From positions 53,790 through 117,789 of the forward strand of contig JAPHRK010000007.1 of assembly GCA_026196105.1 (NCBI GenBank): 64,000 nucleotides of DNA, read 5' to 3'. The notes below the pieces were generated by a model, which did not search any database, was not told the DNA's origin, and worked only from the letters and a program-made list of their open reading frames with translations. A program made the position numbers and the translations under genes. Positions 1-8,998 of the stretch are shown one piece after another; the first letter of the stretch is position 1, and every line of letters begins with the position of its first letter. The DNA comes from Rhodospirillales bacterium. Lineage in GTDB: Bacteria > Pseudomonadota > Alphaproteobacteria > Rhodospirillales > JAPHRK01.

Positions 1-86
1 CGGAGCAGCAAGAGCTAGGGCAAGGCGTAAAGACCTTTTCGTGCCAATTAGCTTTTTGTCATCCATATCTAAAACGATTCGTGCCA
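1..86 (-). CDS. possible 5' end of a minus-strand gene truncated by the window edge
   Basis: Reverse-strand reading from the ATG at 86 is open to the window edge (MARIVLDMDDKKLIGTKRSLRLALALAAP), with a purine-rich stretch upstream. Too short to assign a family. Confidence 0.3.
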
Positions 87-300
87 TTCCTTTAATCCCC
101 TTGAGAATAGGTTTTCACCCCATCATTTACGCGAACCTTAGCTTAAGTGAAAGTGAAAATCTGCTTTCTTTACCCAATAAACTGTCGCACTGCTTGTTTA
201 AAATTGCCCAGAATTGGTTAACACTATACAAATAGAAGGCTCCAATCACATTAAAAAACCGATTTTTTCGTGTTTATCTTAATATAGAAGGCAATAAGTT

Positions 301-2091
301 ATGGGTAACCAACCGGGAAAAGACAATCTGACCCAACATCCTGAAGAACTGGCCGAAGCCCTTTCGGATATTTCACAGCGTAGTCAGAAGCTAATTACGG
401 ACTTCATCGCCAAGCAAACTGCCAGCAGTGAACTCCCCTCCCTTGATCCTCTTAATCTCGGTGAGGCCTTTTTTCAGCTCTCCCTAAAAATGTTCAACAA
501 CCCGGTTAAAATGTTCAATGCCCAACTTTCTCTCTGGGAAGATTACTCCAACCTATGGCAAACGTCGACCCAACGTTGGCTTGGGCAAAGCAAGGTTGAT
601 CCAATAATTGAGCCTGAAAAAGGTGATCGACGTTTTCAAGACGAATCTTGGCAAAATGTTCAGGTTTTCGATTTTATCAAACAATCTTACCTGATCACTT
701 CTCAATGGATGCAAAATCTGGTTCATGATGTTGAGGGCCTAGACGAAAAAACTGCTCGGAAAGTTGAGTTTTATACCAAACAATATATTGATGCGATCTC
801 ACCTAGCAATTTCGTTATGACCAACCCGGAAGTCTTGCGCACCACCATCGAGTCCCGTGGTGAGAATCTTATTCATGGTCTTCAGCACTTGTTGGAGGAT
901 ATGGAAAAAGGCAAAGGCATTCGCATGACAGACTTCGATGCCTTTACGGTTGGTGAAAACATCGCCTCTAGCCCCGGCAAAGTAGTTTTCCGTAATGACC
1001 TGATGGAATTAATTCAGTATTCCCCCACCACAGAAAAGGTCTCAAAAACCCCTTTGCTGATCATCCCACCTTGGATCAATAAGTTTTATATTCTTGACCT
1101 TCGCCCCTCTAACTCCTTCATCAAATGGTCTTGCGACCAGGGTCATACGGTTTTCATCATCTCTTGGGTGAACCCTGATGAGAAACTGATGAACAAAGGC
1201 TTTGAAGATTATATGCTCGAAGGGCCGCTAGCGGCCTTTGATGCTATTGAGAAAGCGACGGGCGAAAACAAAATCAACGCTATCGGCTATTGTATCGGTG
1301 GCACTTTGTTAAACTCGACCTTAGCTTATATGGCCGCCAAGAAAGATAACCGGGTCAAAAGCGCCACCTTCTTCACCACCTTGACTGATTTCACTGACGC
1401 CGGTGACTTGTCGATCTTCATTGATGACAAACAAATTGATAGCCTTGACGCGAGGATGGAAAAAACCGGACTGCTCAACGGCAGCGACATGGCGACAACC
1501 TTTAACATGCTGCGCTCCAATGACTTGATCTGGTCTTTCGTGGTCAACAACTACTTGCTCGGCAAAGAACCTTTCCCCTTCGATTTGCTTTACTGGAATT
1601 CAGACTCCACCCGCATGCCCAAAACCATGCACAGCTTCTATCTCCACAAAATGTATATGGAAAACAAATTGGTCGAGCCCGGTGGCATTGAGCTCAATGG
1701 TGTTCCTATCGACCTTCGCAAGATCAAAACCCCGATCTATATGGTGTCTCCTAAGGAAGATCACATCGCGCCTTGGAAAGCTACCTACGCCGCCACCCAA
1801 CTCTACAGCGGCCCCGTCCACTTTGTCCAATCAGGCTCCGGTCACATCGCTGGCATCGTCAACCCCCCAAGCATCAATAAATACGGCTACTGGACCAACG
1901 ACGAAATCGCCCCAACCCCCGAAGAATGGGAATCCAAAGCAGAACACCACGAAGGTTCCTGGTGGCCTGAATGGCAAAGCTGGATCAAAAAATACGCTGG
2001 CGCGAAGACGACAAAAGCGCGGATCCCTGGCGAAGGTGGCTTAAAGGCTATTGAAGATGCGCCGGGGAGTTATATCAAGATTAAGAGTTAA
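301..2091 (+). CDS. phaC: class I poly(3-hydroxyalkanoate) synthase
   Basis: 596 aa; lipase-box-like GYCIGG; PhaC-typical PPWINKFYILDL, SFYLHKMYMEN, and GSGHIAGIVNPP around the catalytic His. Confidence 0.96.
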   Translation: MGNQPGKDNLTQHPEELAEALSDISQRSQKLITDFIAKQTASSELPSLDPLNLGEAFFQLSLKMFNNPVKMFNAQLSLWEDYSNLWQTSTQRWLGQSKVDPIIEPEKGDRRFQDESWQNVQVFDFIKQSYLITSQWMQNLVHDVEGLDEKTARKVEFYTKQYIDAISPSNFVMTNPEVLRTTIESRGENLIHGLQHLLEDMEKGKGIRMTDFDAFTVGENIASSPGKVVFRNDLMELIQYSPTTEKVSKTPLLIIPPWINKFYILDLRPSNSFIKWSCDQGHTVFIISWVNPDEKLMNKGFEDYMLEGPLAAFDAIEKATGENKINAIGYCIGGTLLNSTLAYMAAKKDNRVKSATFFTTLTDFTDAGDLSIFIDDKQIDSLDARMEKTGLLNGSDMATTFNMLRSNDLIWSFVVNNYLLGKEPFPFDLLYWNSDSTRMPKTMHSFYLHKMYMENKLVEPGGIELNGVPIDLRKIKTPIYMVSPKEDHIAPWKATYAATQLYSGPVHFVQSGSGHIAGIVNPPSINKYGYWTNDEIAPTPEEWESKAEHHEGSWWPEWQSWIKKYAGAKTTKARIPGEGGLKAIEDAPGSYIKIKS

Positions 2092-2125
2092 GGAGGACTT
2101 CACCTCCTAACTTTACAATCTAATC

Positions 2126-2596
2126 TTACGGAAAATCTTTTATGAGTTCATTTGCGATCGCAATAATGTCTTCATAATCTTTTTTTCTTCCTTGGCAAAG
2201 CTTCCACTGAGCAACCTCTTTTAAGCCTGCTACAGGTATATCAGATGATTCTTTTGTTGGTTTGGAGCCTTTAACATCTTCAAAATTGATTCCGGGAAAG
2301 GTTTTAAGCACCTCCGCATTACAATTTTCTATCTTTAACACAGGCACTTTCTCTCCATCACCACCACATTTCTCACTGAATTTTAGATTATTTTCGCCTT
2401 TCAATCGGCCAAAGGTTTCATCTGATACAAACACATCGAGATCATCAATAGATCGCCCAATGTCGATATTTCTCAAAGCAAGGGCTGATGATCCAAAAAT
2501 GATGATATTTTTCTTTTCGTTCGGAGGAAATTTTTTGAGAAATATTTCAATGATCCCCTGTACTTTTTCCATATTTTCTTCAACGAGATTAGGCAT
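2126..2596 (-). CDS. nucleotidyltransferase-fold protein (MNT/AbiEii-like), function unknown
   Basis: IIIFGSSALALR...SIDDLDVFVSD resembles the GSxAL...DxDxxV NTase signature. The ATG at 2596 is preceded by GAGGG. Confidence 0.55.
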   Translation of the reverse strand: MPNLVEENMEKVQGIIEIFLKKFPPNEKKNIIIFGSSALALRNIDIGRSIDDLDVFVSDETFGRLKGENNLKFSEKCGGDGEKVPVLKIENCNAEVLKTFPGINFEDVKGSKPTKESSDIPVAGLKEVAQWKLCQGRKKDYEDIIAIANELIKDFP

Positions 2597-2604
2597 TTTT
2601 CCCT

Positions 2605-3060
2605 CTACTCCGCCCACTTAGCCACAGGCACTGTTGAAATCGAGTTTTTTGGTGAACCATCGATGAGTTTGTCGGAATAGACCAAGTAAATCAGGACGTT
2701 GCGTTTTTGATCTAGGAAGCGGACGACTTGGATGGTTTTGAAGAGGAGCGAGGTGCTTTCTTTGAAGACACGTTCGCCGGGTTTGAGCTTGTCATTAATT
2801 TTAATGGGGCCGACTTGTCGGCAGGCGATTGAGGCATCAGACGTATCTTCCGCTAAACCCAGGCCACCAGAAATCCCGCCTTTAACAGCACGGCTTAAGT
2901 GACAAGCGACACCTTCTATTTTGGGGTCGTCAAAAGCTTCAACAATGATTGAGTCGTTGGGGCCAATCATTTTGAAATTTGAACTCACCCGTCCAATCTC
3001 ATCAGCTTGCCCCATGATAGGAAACAACAATAGGCATAGGGTAACAGCAATAAATCTCAT
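2605..3060 (-). CDS. creA: CreA family protein
   Basis: Signal peptide followed by DEIGRVSSNFKMIGPNDSIIVEAFDDPKIEGVACHLSRA...GLAEDTSDASIACRQVGPI, typical of the CreA family. Confidence 0.87.
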   Translation of the reverse strand: MRFIAVTLCLLLFPIMGQADEIGRVSSNFKMIGPNDSIIVEAFDDPKIEGVACHLSRAVKGGISGGLGLAEDTSDASIACRQVGPIKINDKLKPGERVFKESTSLLFKTIQVVRFLDQKRNVLIYLVYSDKLIDGSPKNSISTVPVAKWAE

Positions 3061-3140
3061 GGTTTCCTCTTGGGTTATTCTAGGTTACACGCCCCCTCCC
3101 CTATTCGGGAAGGGTATTAGACGGTAAAGGAACGGAGTTC

Positions 3141-5447
3141 CTAGCTTACAGAAAGACGTTTTTTCTCTTTCCCCGGAGGTAATTGCGGCATTTTGGGCTC
3201 GGGGTATTTGAAGGTGATCTTTTTATCTTTTATGGCGACTTGTACGATGCCACCCGTCGCCAATTCACCAAACAGAAGCTCTTCCGCCAGAGGCTTTTTA
3301 ATATGCTCCTGGATCACCCTTGCCAAAGGTCTTGCGCCATAGTTTTTGCTATAGCCTTTCTTCGCCAGCCATTCGCGAGCCGCATCAGTAAGCTCAATCG
3401 TGACATCCCGGTCAGCCAATTGAGTTTCAAGTTCGATGATGAATTTATCAACAACCCGAGAGACCACTTCTGGAGCCAAGCTATTAAAGGGAATGATTGA
3501 ATCCAGGCGATTGCGGAACTCTGGAGAGAACATCTTTTCAATGGCCTCCATGTCGTCCCCTTCTCGACTATCACGCTCAAAACCAATTGCCGCTTTCGCT
3601 AAGTCCGTCGCCCCAGCATTGGTGGTCATGATCAAAACCACATTGCGGAAATCAACGCTCTTGCCGTTATGATCAGTCAGCTTGCCGTGGTCCATCACTT
3701 GAAGCAGCACGTTGAATAGGTCCGGGTGGGCCTTTTCGATCTCATCAAGCAACAGGACTGCATAAGGCTGCTTATCAATGGCATCGGTCATCAAACCGCC
3801 TTGATCAAAGCCAACGTAGCCTGGAGGAGCACCAATCAAACGTGAAATGCTGTGACGTTCCATATATTCGGACATATCGAAGCGAACCAACTCGACACCC
3901 AAAGTCAGCGCTAATTGCTTGGCAACCTCGGTTTTACCGACACCCGTAGGGCCGGAGAACAAGTAACTGCCAATGGGCTTCTCAGGCTCGCGCAATCCAG
4001 CACGTGACAGCTTGATAGAACTTGAAAGCGCATCAATGGCTTCATCCTGACCAAAGACCATGGTCTTAAGGTCACGCTCTAAGGTGCGCAGAGATTCACG
4101 ATCATCCGTTGAGACGCTCTTAGGCGGGATACGGGCGATCATGGCGATAATCTCTTCCACATCTTTGACCGTCGCCGTCTTGCGACGCTTCCCTTCAGGA
4201 ACCAGCATCCTGGAAGCCCCAACCTCATCAATCACGTCAATCGCTTTATCTGGTAGGAAACGATCATTGATATAGCGATCAGAGAGCTCAACAGCCGACT
4301 TGATGGCGTCGTGGGTATAGCGGATTTTATGATATTCTTCGTAATAAGGCTTCAACCCTTTGAGAATTTTGATAGCGTCATCAATAGACGGCTCATAGAC
4401 ATCGATCTTCTGGAACCGGCGGACCAAGGCTCGGTCTTTCTCAAAGTGATTGCGATATTCTTTGTAAGTTGTCGAACCGATGCAACGCAGGGTTCCTGCT
4501 GCCAAAGCGGGTTTTAGCAAGTTTGAGGCATCCATTGCCCCACCACTGGTAGCGCCAGCGCCAATAATTGTATGAACTTCATCAATAAAGAGGATGGCAT
4601 TTTCATCCGCTTCTACTTCCGAAATCACGGCTTTCAACCGTTCTTCGAAATCACCCCGGTAACGGGTTCCTGCGAGAAGAACCCCCATATCGAGCGAGTA
4701 AATAACGGCTTCGGCTAAGACTTCCGGTACGCTTTTCTCATTGATCAACCGGGCTAAACCTTCGGCAATAGCGGTTTTACCAACTCCTGGATCACCAACA
4801 AATAACGGGTTGTTCTTATTGCGGCGACAGAGCACTTGGATGGTGCGTTTAATTTCTTTTTCACGACCAATCAGCGGATCAATTTTCCCCAATCGGGCTT
4901 TTTCATTGAGGTTAACGCAATAGGTATCTACCGCACTTTCGCCTTTGTCTCCAGAATGAGCGTCATCTTCCTCATCTTCAATCCCATGCGGTGTGCGGGA
5001 TTCAGACATTTCGGGAACTTTAGCAATACCGTGAGAAATATAATTCACCGCATCAAGGCGCGTCATATCTTGGGCTTGCAGGAAGTAAACGGCGTGAGAT
5101 TCACGTTCAGCAAAAACAGCAACCAACACATTGGCCCCGGTAACAGACTCTCGGCCTGAGGATTGAACATGAATAGCCGCGCGTTGAATAACCCTTTGGA
5201 AACCTGCCGTCGGCTTGGGGTCTTCTTCACTTTCAGAAACCAGAGAGTCGAGCTCGTCATCAAGAAAGATCGTTAACTCACCAGACAAGCGCTCATCATC
5301 AACACCACAAGCCTTAAGAACGGCAAGGGCGTCAGGGTCTTCAATCAAGGCCAACAGCAGGTGCTCTAAAGTAGCGTACTCATGCTGGCGCTCAGAAGCC
5401 AGTGACAAGGCGCGATGTAAGCTTTCCTCAAGGTTTTTTGAAAGCAT
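3141..5447 (-). CDS. clpA: ATP-dependent Clp protease ATP-binding subunit ClpA
   Basis: 768 aa; Clp N-domain; two AAA+ modules (GDPGVGKTAIAEGLA, GPTGVGKTEVAKQLA); adjacent to clpS. Confidence 0.98.
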   Translation of the reverse strand: MLSKNLEESLHRALSLASERQHEYATLEHLLLALIEDPDALAVLKACGVDDERLSGELTIFLDDELDSLVSESEEDPKPTAGFQRVIQRAAIHVQSSGRESVTGANVLVAVFAERESHAVYFLQAQDMTRLDAVNYISHGIAKVPEMSESRTPHGIEDEEDDAHSGDKGESAVDTYCVNLNEKARLGKIDPLIGREKEIKRTIQVLCRRNKNNPLFVGDPGVGKTAIAEGLARLINEKSVPEVLAEAVIYSLDMGVLLAGTRYRGDFEERLKAVISEVEADENAILFIDEVHTIIGAGATSGGAMDASNLLKPALAAGTLRCIGSTTYKEYRNHFEKDRALVRRFQKIDVYEPSIDDAIKILKGLKPYYEEYHKIRYTHDAIKSAVELSDRYINDRFLPDKAIDVIDEVGASRMLVPEGKRRKTATVKDVEEIIAMIARIPPKSVSTDDRESLRTLERDLKTMVFGQDEAIDALSSSIKLSRAGLREPEKPIGSYLFSGPTGVGKTEVAKQLALTLGVELVRFDMSEYMERHSISRLIGAPPGYVGFDQGGLMTDAIDKQPYAVLLLDEIEKAHPDLFNVLLQVMDHGKLTDHNGKSVDFRNVVLIMTTNAGATDLAKAAIGFERDSREGDDMEAIEKMFSPEFRNRLDSIIPFNSLAPEVVSRVVDKFIIELETQLADRDVTIELTDAAREWLAKKGYSKNYGARPLARVIQEHIKKPLAEELLFGELATGGIVQVAIKDKKITFKYPEPKMPQLPPGKEKKRLSVS

Positions 5448-5453
5448 CCAGGT

Positions 5454-5804
5454 TTATTCCTTTTCAACAGTGCACTGCAGAGGGTGCTGATTCTTGCGGG
5501 CTAGATCCATCACTTGATTAGATTTAGTTTCCGCAACTTCGTAAGTGAAAACACCACAAATACCGACGCCTTTTGTGTGGACATGAAGCATAATCTCGGT
5601 TGCTTCTTCGGCACCTTTGCCAAATATCCGCTCCAAAACATAAATGACGAACTCCATAGGTGTGTAGTCATCATTTAACATCAGCACTTTATACATGGAC
5701 GGCTTTTTTGTTTTAGGTTTCGACTTAACCGCTAGGCCAGTCCCCTGATTGTCGTCCGTATTTTTGTTCCCCTTAGTCATTCTGCCTTTCTCAATTTTTA
5801 TCAT
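5454..5804 (-). CDS. clpS: ATP-dependent Clp protease adaptor ClpS
   Basis: [28 protein letters not shown] signature; located directly upstream of clpA. Confidence 0.97.
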   Translation of the reverse strand: MIKIEKGRMTKGNKNTDDNQGTGLAVKSKPKTKKPSMYKVLMLNDDYTPMEFVIYVLERIFGKGAEEATEIMLHVHTKGVGICGVFTYEVAETKSNQVMDLARKNQHPLQCTVEKE

Positions 5805-5942
5805 TACTCACAACTATAATATTGGACGCTAGCCAAATAGTTAAAGACCTCACAGAAAAGAAAATATCAAATCTATTGGGAAAGGTCACGGAGATGGTTA
5901 TAAAAGTTCTGATACAGATTAACGACTTTAGGACTCACAGCC

Positions 5943-6227
5943 ATGCTTTACGCCATTCTTTGCCACGACAAAGCAGCTTCATCACACATTAGAGCCGAAA
6001 ACAGGCCCTTACATTTGGAATACCTGAAAGCAAACAACGACAATATCCACGCCGCTGGGCCTTTAATGGGAGATGATGAGCAATCGATGGTGGGCAGTTT
6101 GTTGATTATGAATTACGAGAGCAAGGCAGAAGCAGAAACCTTTGCGGCTGGCGACCCTTACGCCAAAGCCGGGCTTTTTGAGAGCGTGACAATCACGCCA
6201 TGGAAGCAAGTTATTCCTGCGCTTTAA
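5943..6227 (+). CDS. YciI family protein
   Basis: MLYAILCHDK...RPLHLEYLKANNDNIHAAGPLMGDD...GDPYAKAGLFESVTITPWKQVI. Confidence 0.88.
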   Translation: MLYAILCHDKAASSHIRAENRPLHLEYLKANNDNIHAAGPLMGDDEQSMVGSLLIMNYESKAEAETFAAGDPYAKAGLFESVTITPWKQVIPAL

Positions 6228-6242
6228 AAAAAACCTTTGGGG

Positions 6243-7493
6243 TTAAGAACTTTCTACAACAGGCAATCGTATTGTAAACTCAGTAAAATTCCCAAGTACA
6301 GAGTGGCAGTCAATTTGTCCATTGAAACTTTTGACAACCCTCTCACAAAAAGCAAGACCAAGCCCTGCCCCACCATTAGTATTTGTATAAAACCTGTTAA
6401 ATACTTTGTTCAAATACTTGGGGCTGATACCCTTTCCAGTGTCTTTCACACAAATTAAGTTATACTTAGTGCCGGGTGATAGCTGGATGATTATCGAGCC
6501 TTTTTCTGCGGCTGAAACTGCCGTAAGAGCATTTTTTATTAAGTTCATCACGACATGGGCCATCAAGAAATCTTCCCCCCAAAAATCAAAATCCTTTGAG
6601 GCTTCAATCGTAATAAGTTGTTGTTGATTAATCGTAAGGGGATAGTGCCGAATAACCTCTTCGGCAATAGCTTTCATGGAGTGGGATGTGAATTTACTAG
6701 TATCAATCTCTTCATCTCGAACATTCTGCAAAAGACAATCAACTACATGGGATGCTTTTGAATGGTGATGCTTCAACAGATCAAAGGTCTCATCAAATTC
6801 TGCAAGGCTAATCCCTTGCCCCTCTTCATCAGAAAGATCGTCAAAGGCCTCAAGCTCAAGCTGCATCCCCATCATCGGTGTCCGTAATTCATGAGCAATC
6901 GAACCAGCTAAGGCAACCGCCTTATTTTGGTTTGTTATGATTGTTTTAATTTCAACATATTTAAAAATAATTCCCCCGGTTACTGCAAATAAAATAACAG
7001 GGATAGTTTCATAGAAATCATACATATTTGTCAGTTGATTTCCTTGAAAAAGAAAAAAGGCAAACGCAAATATGAATCCAAAAAAAATCATAAAAAATAA
7101 TCTCAATGGATCAACAATCAAAGCTAAATAAAAAATACCGCAAATCAATGATCCAAGCCAAATTCCTGAAACATCATTTTGCAGAAACATATAAAAAAAG
7201 AAAAATGGTAAACCAAACGTAAGTGCAAAATACGTATAGGTTACGAAGAATGCATTGTTGCTACGTTCTTTCCTATCAAGAAACAACCAAATGACAAATC
7301 CACACATAGCTATTAAACGAACAAATATTTCCTCATATGACTGAGGAAAGACATCAGACCAAATGTAGAAATACAACGGGTGTCCAAGGACAGAAAAAAA
7401 AGCAAAAAGTTTAGTTTTCATCCTGACATCATCTAAATTTGAAGTGTAATACTTCTCACTTAAAATAGTATTTCGCAACGACAAGCACTCCAA
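6243..7493 (-). CDS. CqsS/LqsS-like membrane sensor histidine kinase (no receiver domain)
   Basis: N-terminal multi-TM sensor with VLGHPLYFYIWSDVFPQSYEE and LPFFFFYMFLQNDVSGIW, strongly resembling recalled Vibrio CqsS segments (GFPAYYFIWEYWFPQSYEN; LPFFFAFMMLMNDWSTIW). H-box SIAHELRTPMMG; N-box NLIKNALTA; DTGKGI and GLGLAF boxes. Ends without a REC domain. The start could be 7421. Confidence 0.9.
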   Translation of the reverse strand: MECLSLRNTILSEKYYTSNLDDVRMKTKLFAFFSVLGHPLYFYIWSDVFPQSYEEIFVRLIAMCGFVIWLFLDRKERSNNAFFVTYTYFALTFGLPFFFFYMFLQNDVSGIWLGSLICGIFYLALIVDPLRLFFMIFFGFIFAFAFFLFQGNQLTNMYDFYETIPVILFAVTGGIIFKYVEIKTIITNQNKAVALAGSIAHELRTPMMGMQLELEAFDDLSDEEGQGISLAEFDETFDLLKHHHSKASHVVDCLLQNVRDEEIDTSKFTSHSMKAIAEEVIRHYPLTINQQQLITIEASKDFDFWGEDFLMAHVVMNLIKNALTAVSAAEKGSIIIQLSPGTKYNLICVKDTGKGISPKYLNKVFNRFYTNTNGGAGLGLAFCERVVKSFNGQIDCHSVLGNFTEFTIRLPVVESS

Positions 7494-7640
7494 AGAATAA
7501 GTAGTTAGAAAATTATATTTTTAATCTACTTTTACATGAAATAAAAAATTAATCATTCACAGACGTTGAAAAACCTCAAATAAAAAATAGCACGGATTTT
7601 TCAAGTTAACTTCCTACATATTTTACGGTACCTAGATCAA

Positions 7641-7667
7641 GTAGTCACAACATTTTGTTGTTACTAC
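7641..7667. promoter_or_regulatory. 27-bp near-perfect palindrome in the divergent cqsS-like/cqsA-like promoter region
   Basis: GTAGTCACAACA-TTT-TGTTGTTACTAC: 12-bp arms with one mismatch. No T-tract follows, so an operator is more likely than a terminator. Confidence 0.6.
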
Positions 7668-7773
7668 AGCAGCTACATACCTGCCAAAAAAAATTGGCGA
7701 ATGCCTCCGTTCAATCGTTCTTATGAATTTTCAAAAGGGGCATTTCACTTCATTAAGCAACAGGATAAAAACT

Positions 7774-8967
7774 ATGCATAATACTAACTTAACCGACCCT
7801 AATTTCATTGATCACGCAATCACCCAAAAAACAAACCTTTATGGTGGCAAACATCCACTACATGCTGCAATTGGGAAAAGTTGGGATAAGCCTTCTATTG
7901 TTCACATGCAGTCAAATGACTATCTATCGATTGCGAATGATAAAAGAATATGTCGCTCCAAAGCCTCATACTTATTATCTTATGGGCATGGAGATTCAGT
8001 CTCCAGAGTATTTGCCCATGACCGAAATGACATACATAGAAAATTTGAAAAACGTATCGCTCATTTAACAAAAGCAGAAGATGCCGCATTAGTTATGTCA
8101 GGCTACTGTGCAAATACCGGTATTGTTCAGTGCTTCGCACAATCTGGGACACCTGTTTATATCGATATTAGAGCCCATGCATCATTATGGGAAGGTATAC
8201 TAAGTGCTCGCGCAAAAGCTCGTCCTTTTCGACATAATAATGTCGAAGACCTCGCTAAGAAAATCAAACGCTATGGCCCAGGGCTTGTTGTCGTTGATTC
8301 TCTCTATAGCACCAATGGCAAAATGGCTCCTCTAGCTGATATCGTTAAAGCAGCCGAAGATGGCAATTGTGCAATTATCGTAGATGAAACTCATTCATTC
8401 GGCTGCCATGGGCCAAACGGAGCTGGATTAGTCGTTGAATTAGGATTGGCTGAGCGAGTTCATTTTCGGACTATAGGCCTCTCAAAAGCAGTAGCTGCCA
8501 GAGGAGGTGTTGTTCTTGGTTCACGTAGAAATATGGAATTTTTCCAATATGAAGCAAGGCCAATGATTTTTAGCACTTCCGTTCTGGGCTATGAAGTTGC
8601 TGGGTTTGATACGACTCTCGATATTTTCGCATCGGAACCTTGGCGGCGAGAAAAACTACATGCCAATCATCAGTATCTAAAAGATGGCTTTCTTAAGTTA
8701 GGGTATGATGTCACAGAAAGTGATAGTCAGATATTATCCATTGTAACTGGGGTAGTTAAAGACACTGTTGATTTTAGAAATTTTTTGGAAAAACGAGATG
8801 TGATTGGCTCTGTATTTTGGGATCCAGCTACACCAAAAGACAAAGCCCTTATGAGGTTCACAGTCAATACAACCTTAACACAAGCACAGATGGATCATAC
8901 TCTTGATGTTTGCGCTGATGCATTAAACGAGATTGATATGACCGGATGGCCTTGCTTGCTCAACTAA
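7774..8967 (+). CDS. cqsA: CqsA/LqsA-like alpha-hydroxyketone autoinducer synthase (PLP-dependent, alpha-oxoamine synthase family)
   Basis: Motifs colinear with recalled CqsA: MQSNDYLSIANDKRI, YIDIRAHASLWEGI, HNNVEDL..RYGPGLVVVDSLYST.G..APLADIV, IIVDETHSFGCHGPNGAGLV, IGLSKAVAARGG, GSVFWDPATPKDK. Start chosen at 7774 because AGGA lies upstream; the longer ORF starts at 7723. Confidence 0.93.
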   Translation: MHNTNLTDPNFIDHAITQKTNLYGGKHPLHAAIGKSWDKPSIVHMQSNDYLSIANDKRICRSKASYLLSYGHGDSVSRVFAHDRNDIHRKFEKRIAHLTKAEDAALVMSGYCANTGIVQCFAQSGTPVYIDIRAHASLWEGILSARAKARPFRHNNVEDLAKKIKRYGPGLVVVDSLYSTNGKMAPLADIVKAAEDGNCAIIVDETHSFGCHGPNGAGLVVELGLAERVHFRTIGLSKAVAARGGVVLGSRRNMEFFQYEARPMIFSTSVLGYEVAGFDTTLDIFASEPWRREKLHANHQYLKDGFLKLGYDVTESDSQILSIVTGVVKDTVDFRNFLEKRDVIGSVFWDPATPKDKALMRFTVNTTLTQAQMDHTLDVCADALNEIDMTGWPCLLN

Positions 8968-8998
8968 AGCTATAGCTTTTGGAATATCCTGTCCTGGA

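Noticed and set aside
41-235. 64-aa ORF at the left edge
   Set aside because: No domain, no convincing RBS. The opposite strand may carry a truncated gene start, and the region may be the promoter of phaC or of that gene.
1682-2044. 120-aa plus-strand ORF inside phaC
   Set aside because: Out-of-frame ORF within a well-supported PhaC coding sequence.
8966-8979. AAAGCTATAGCTTT palindrome after the cqsA-like gene as a terminator
   Set aside because: Stem is at most about 5 bp with a 4-nt loop and few T residues; too weak to call.
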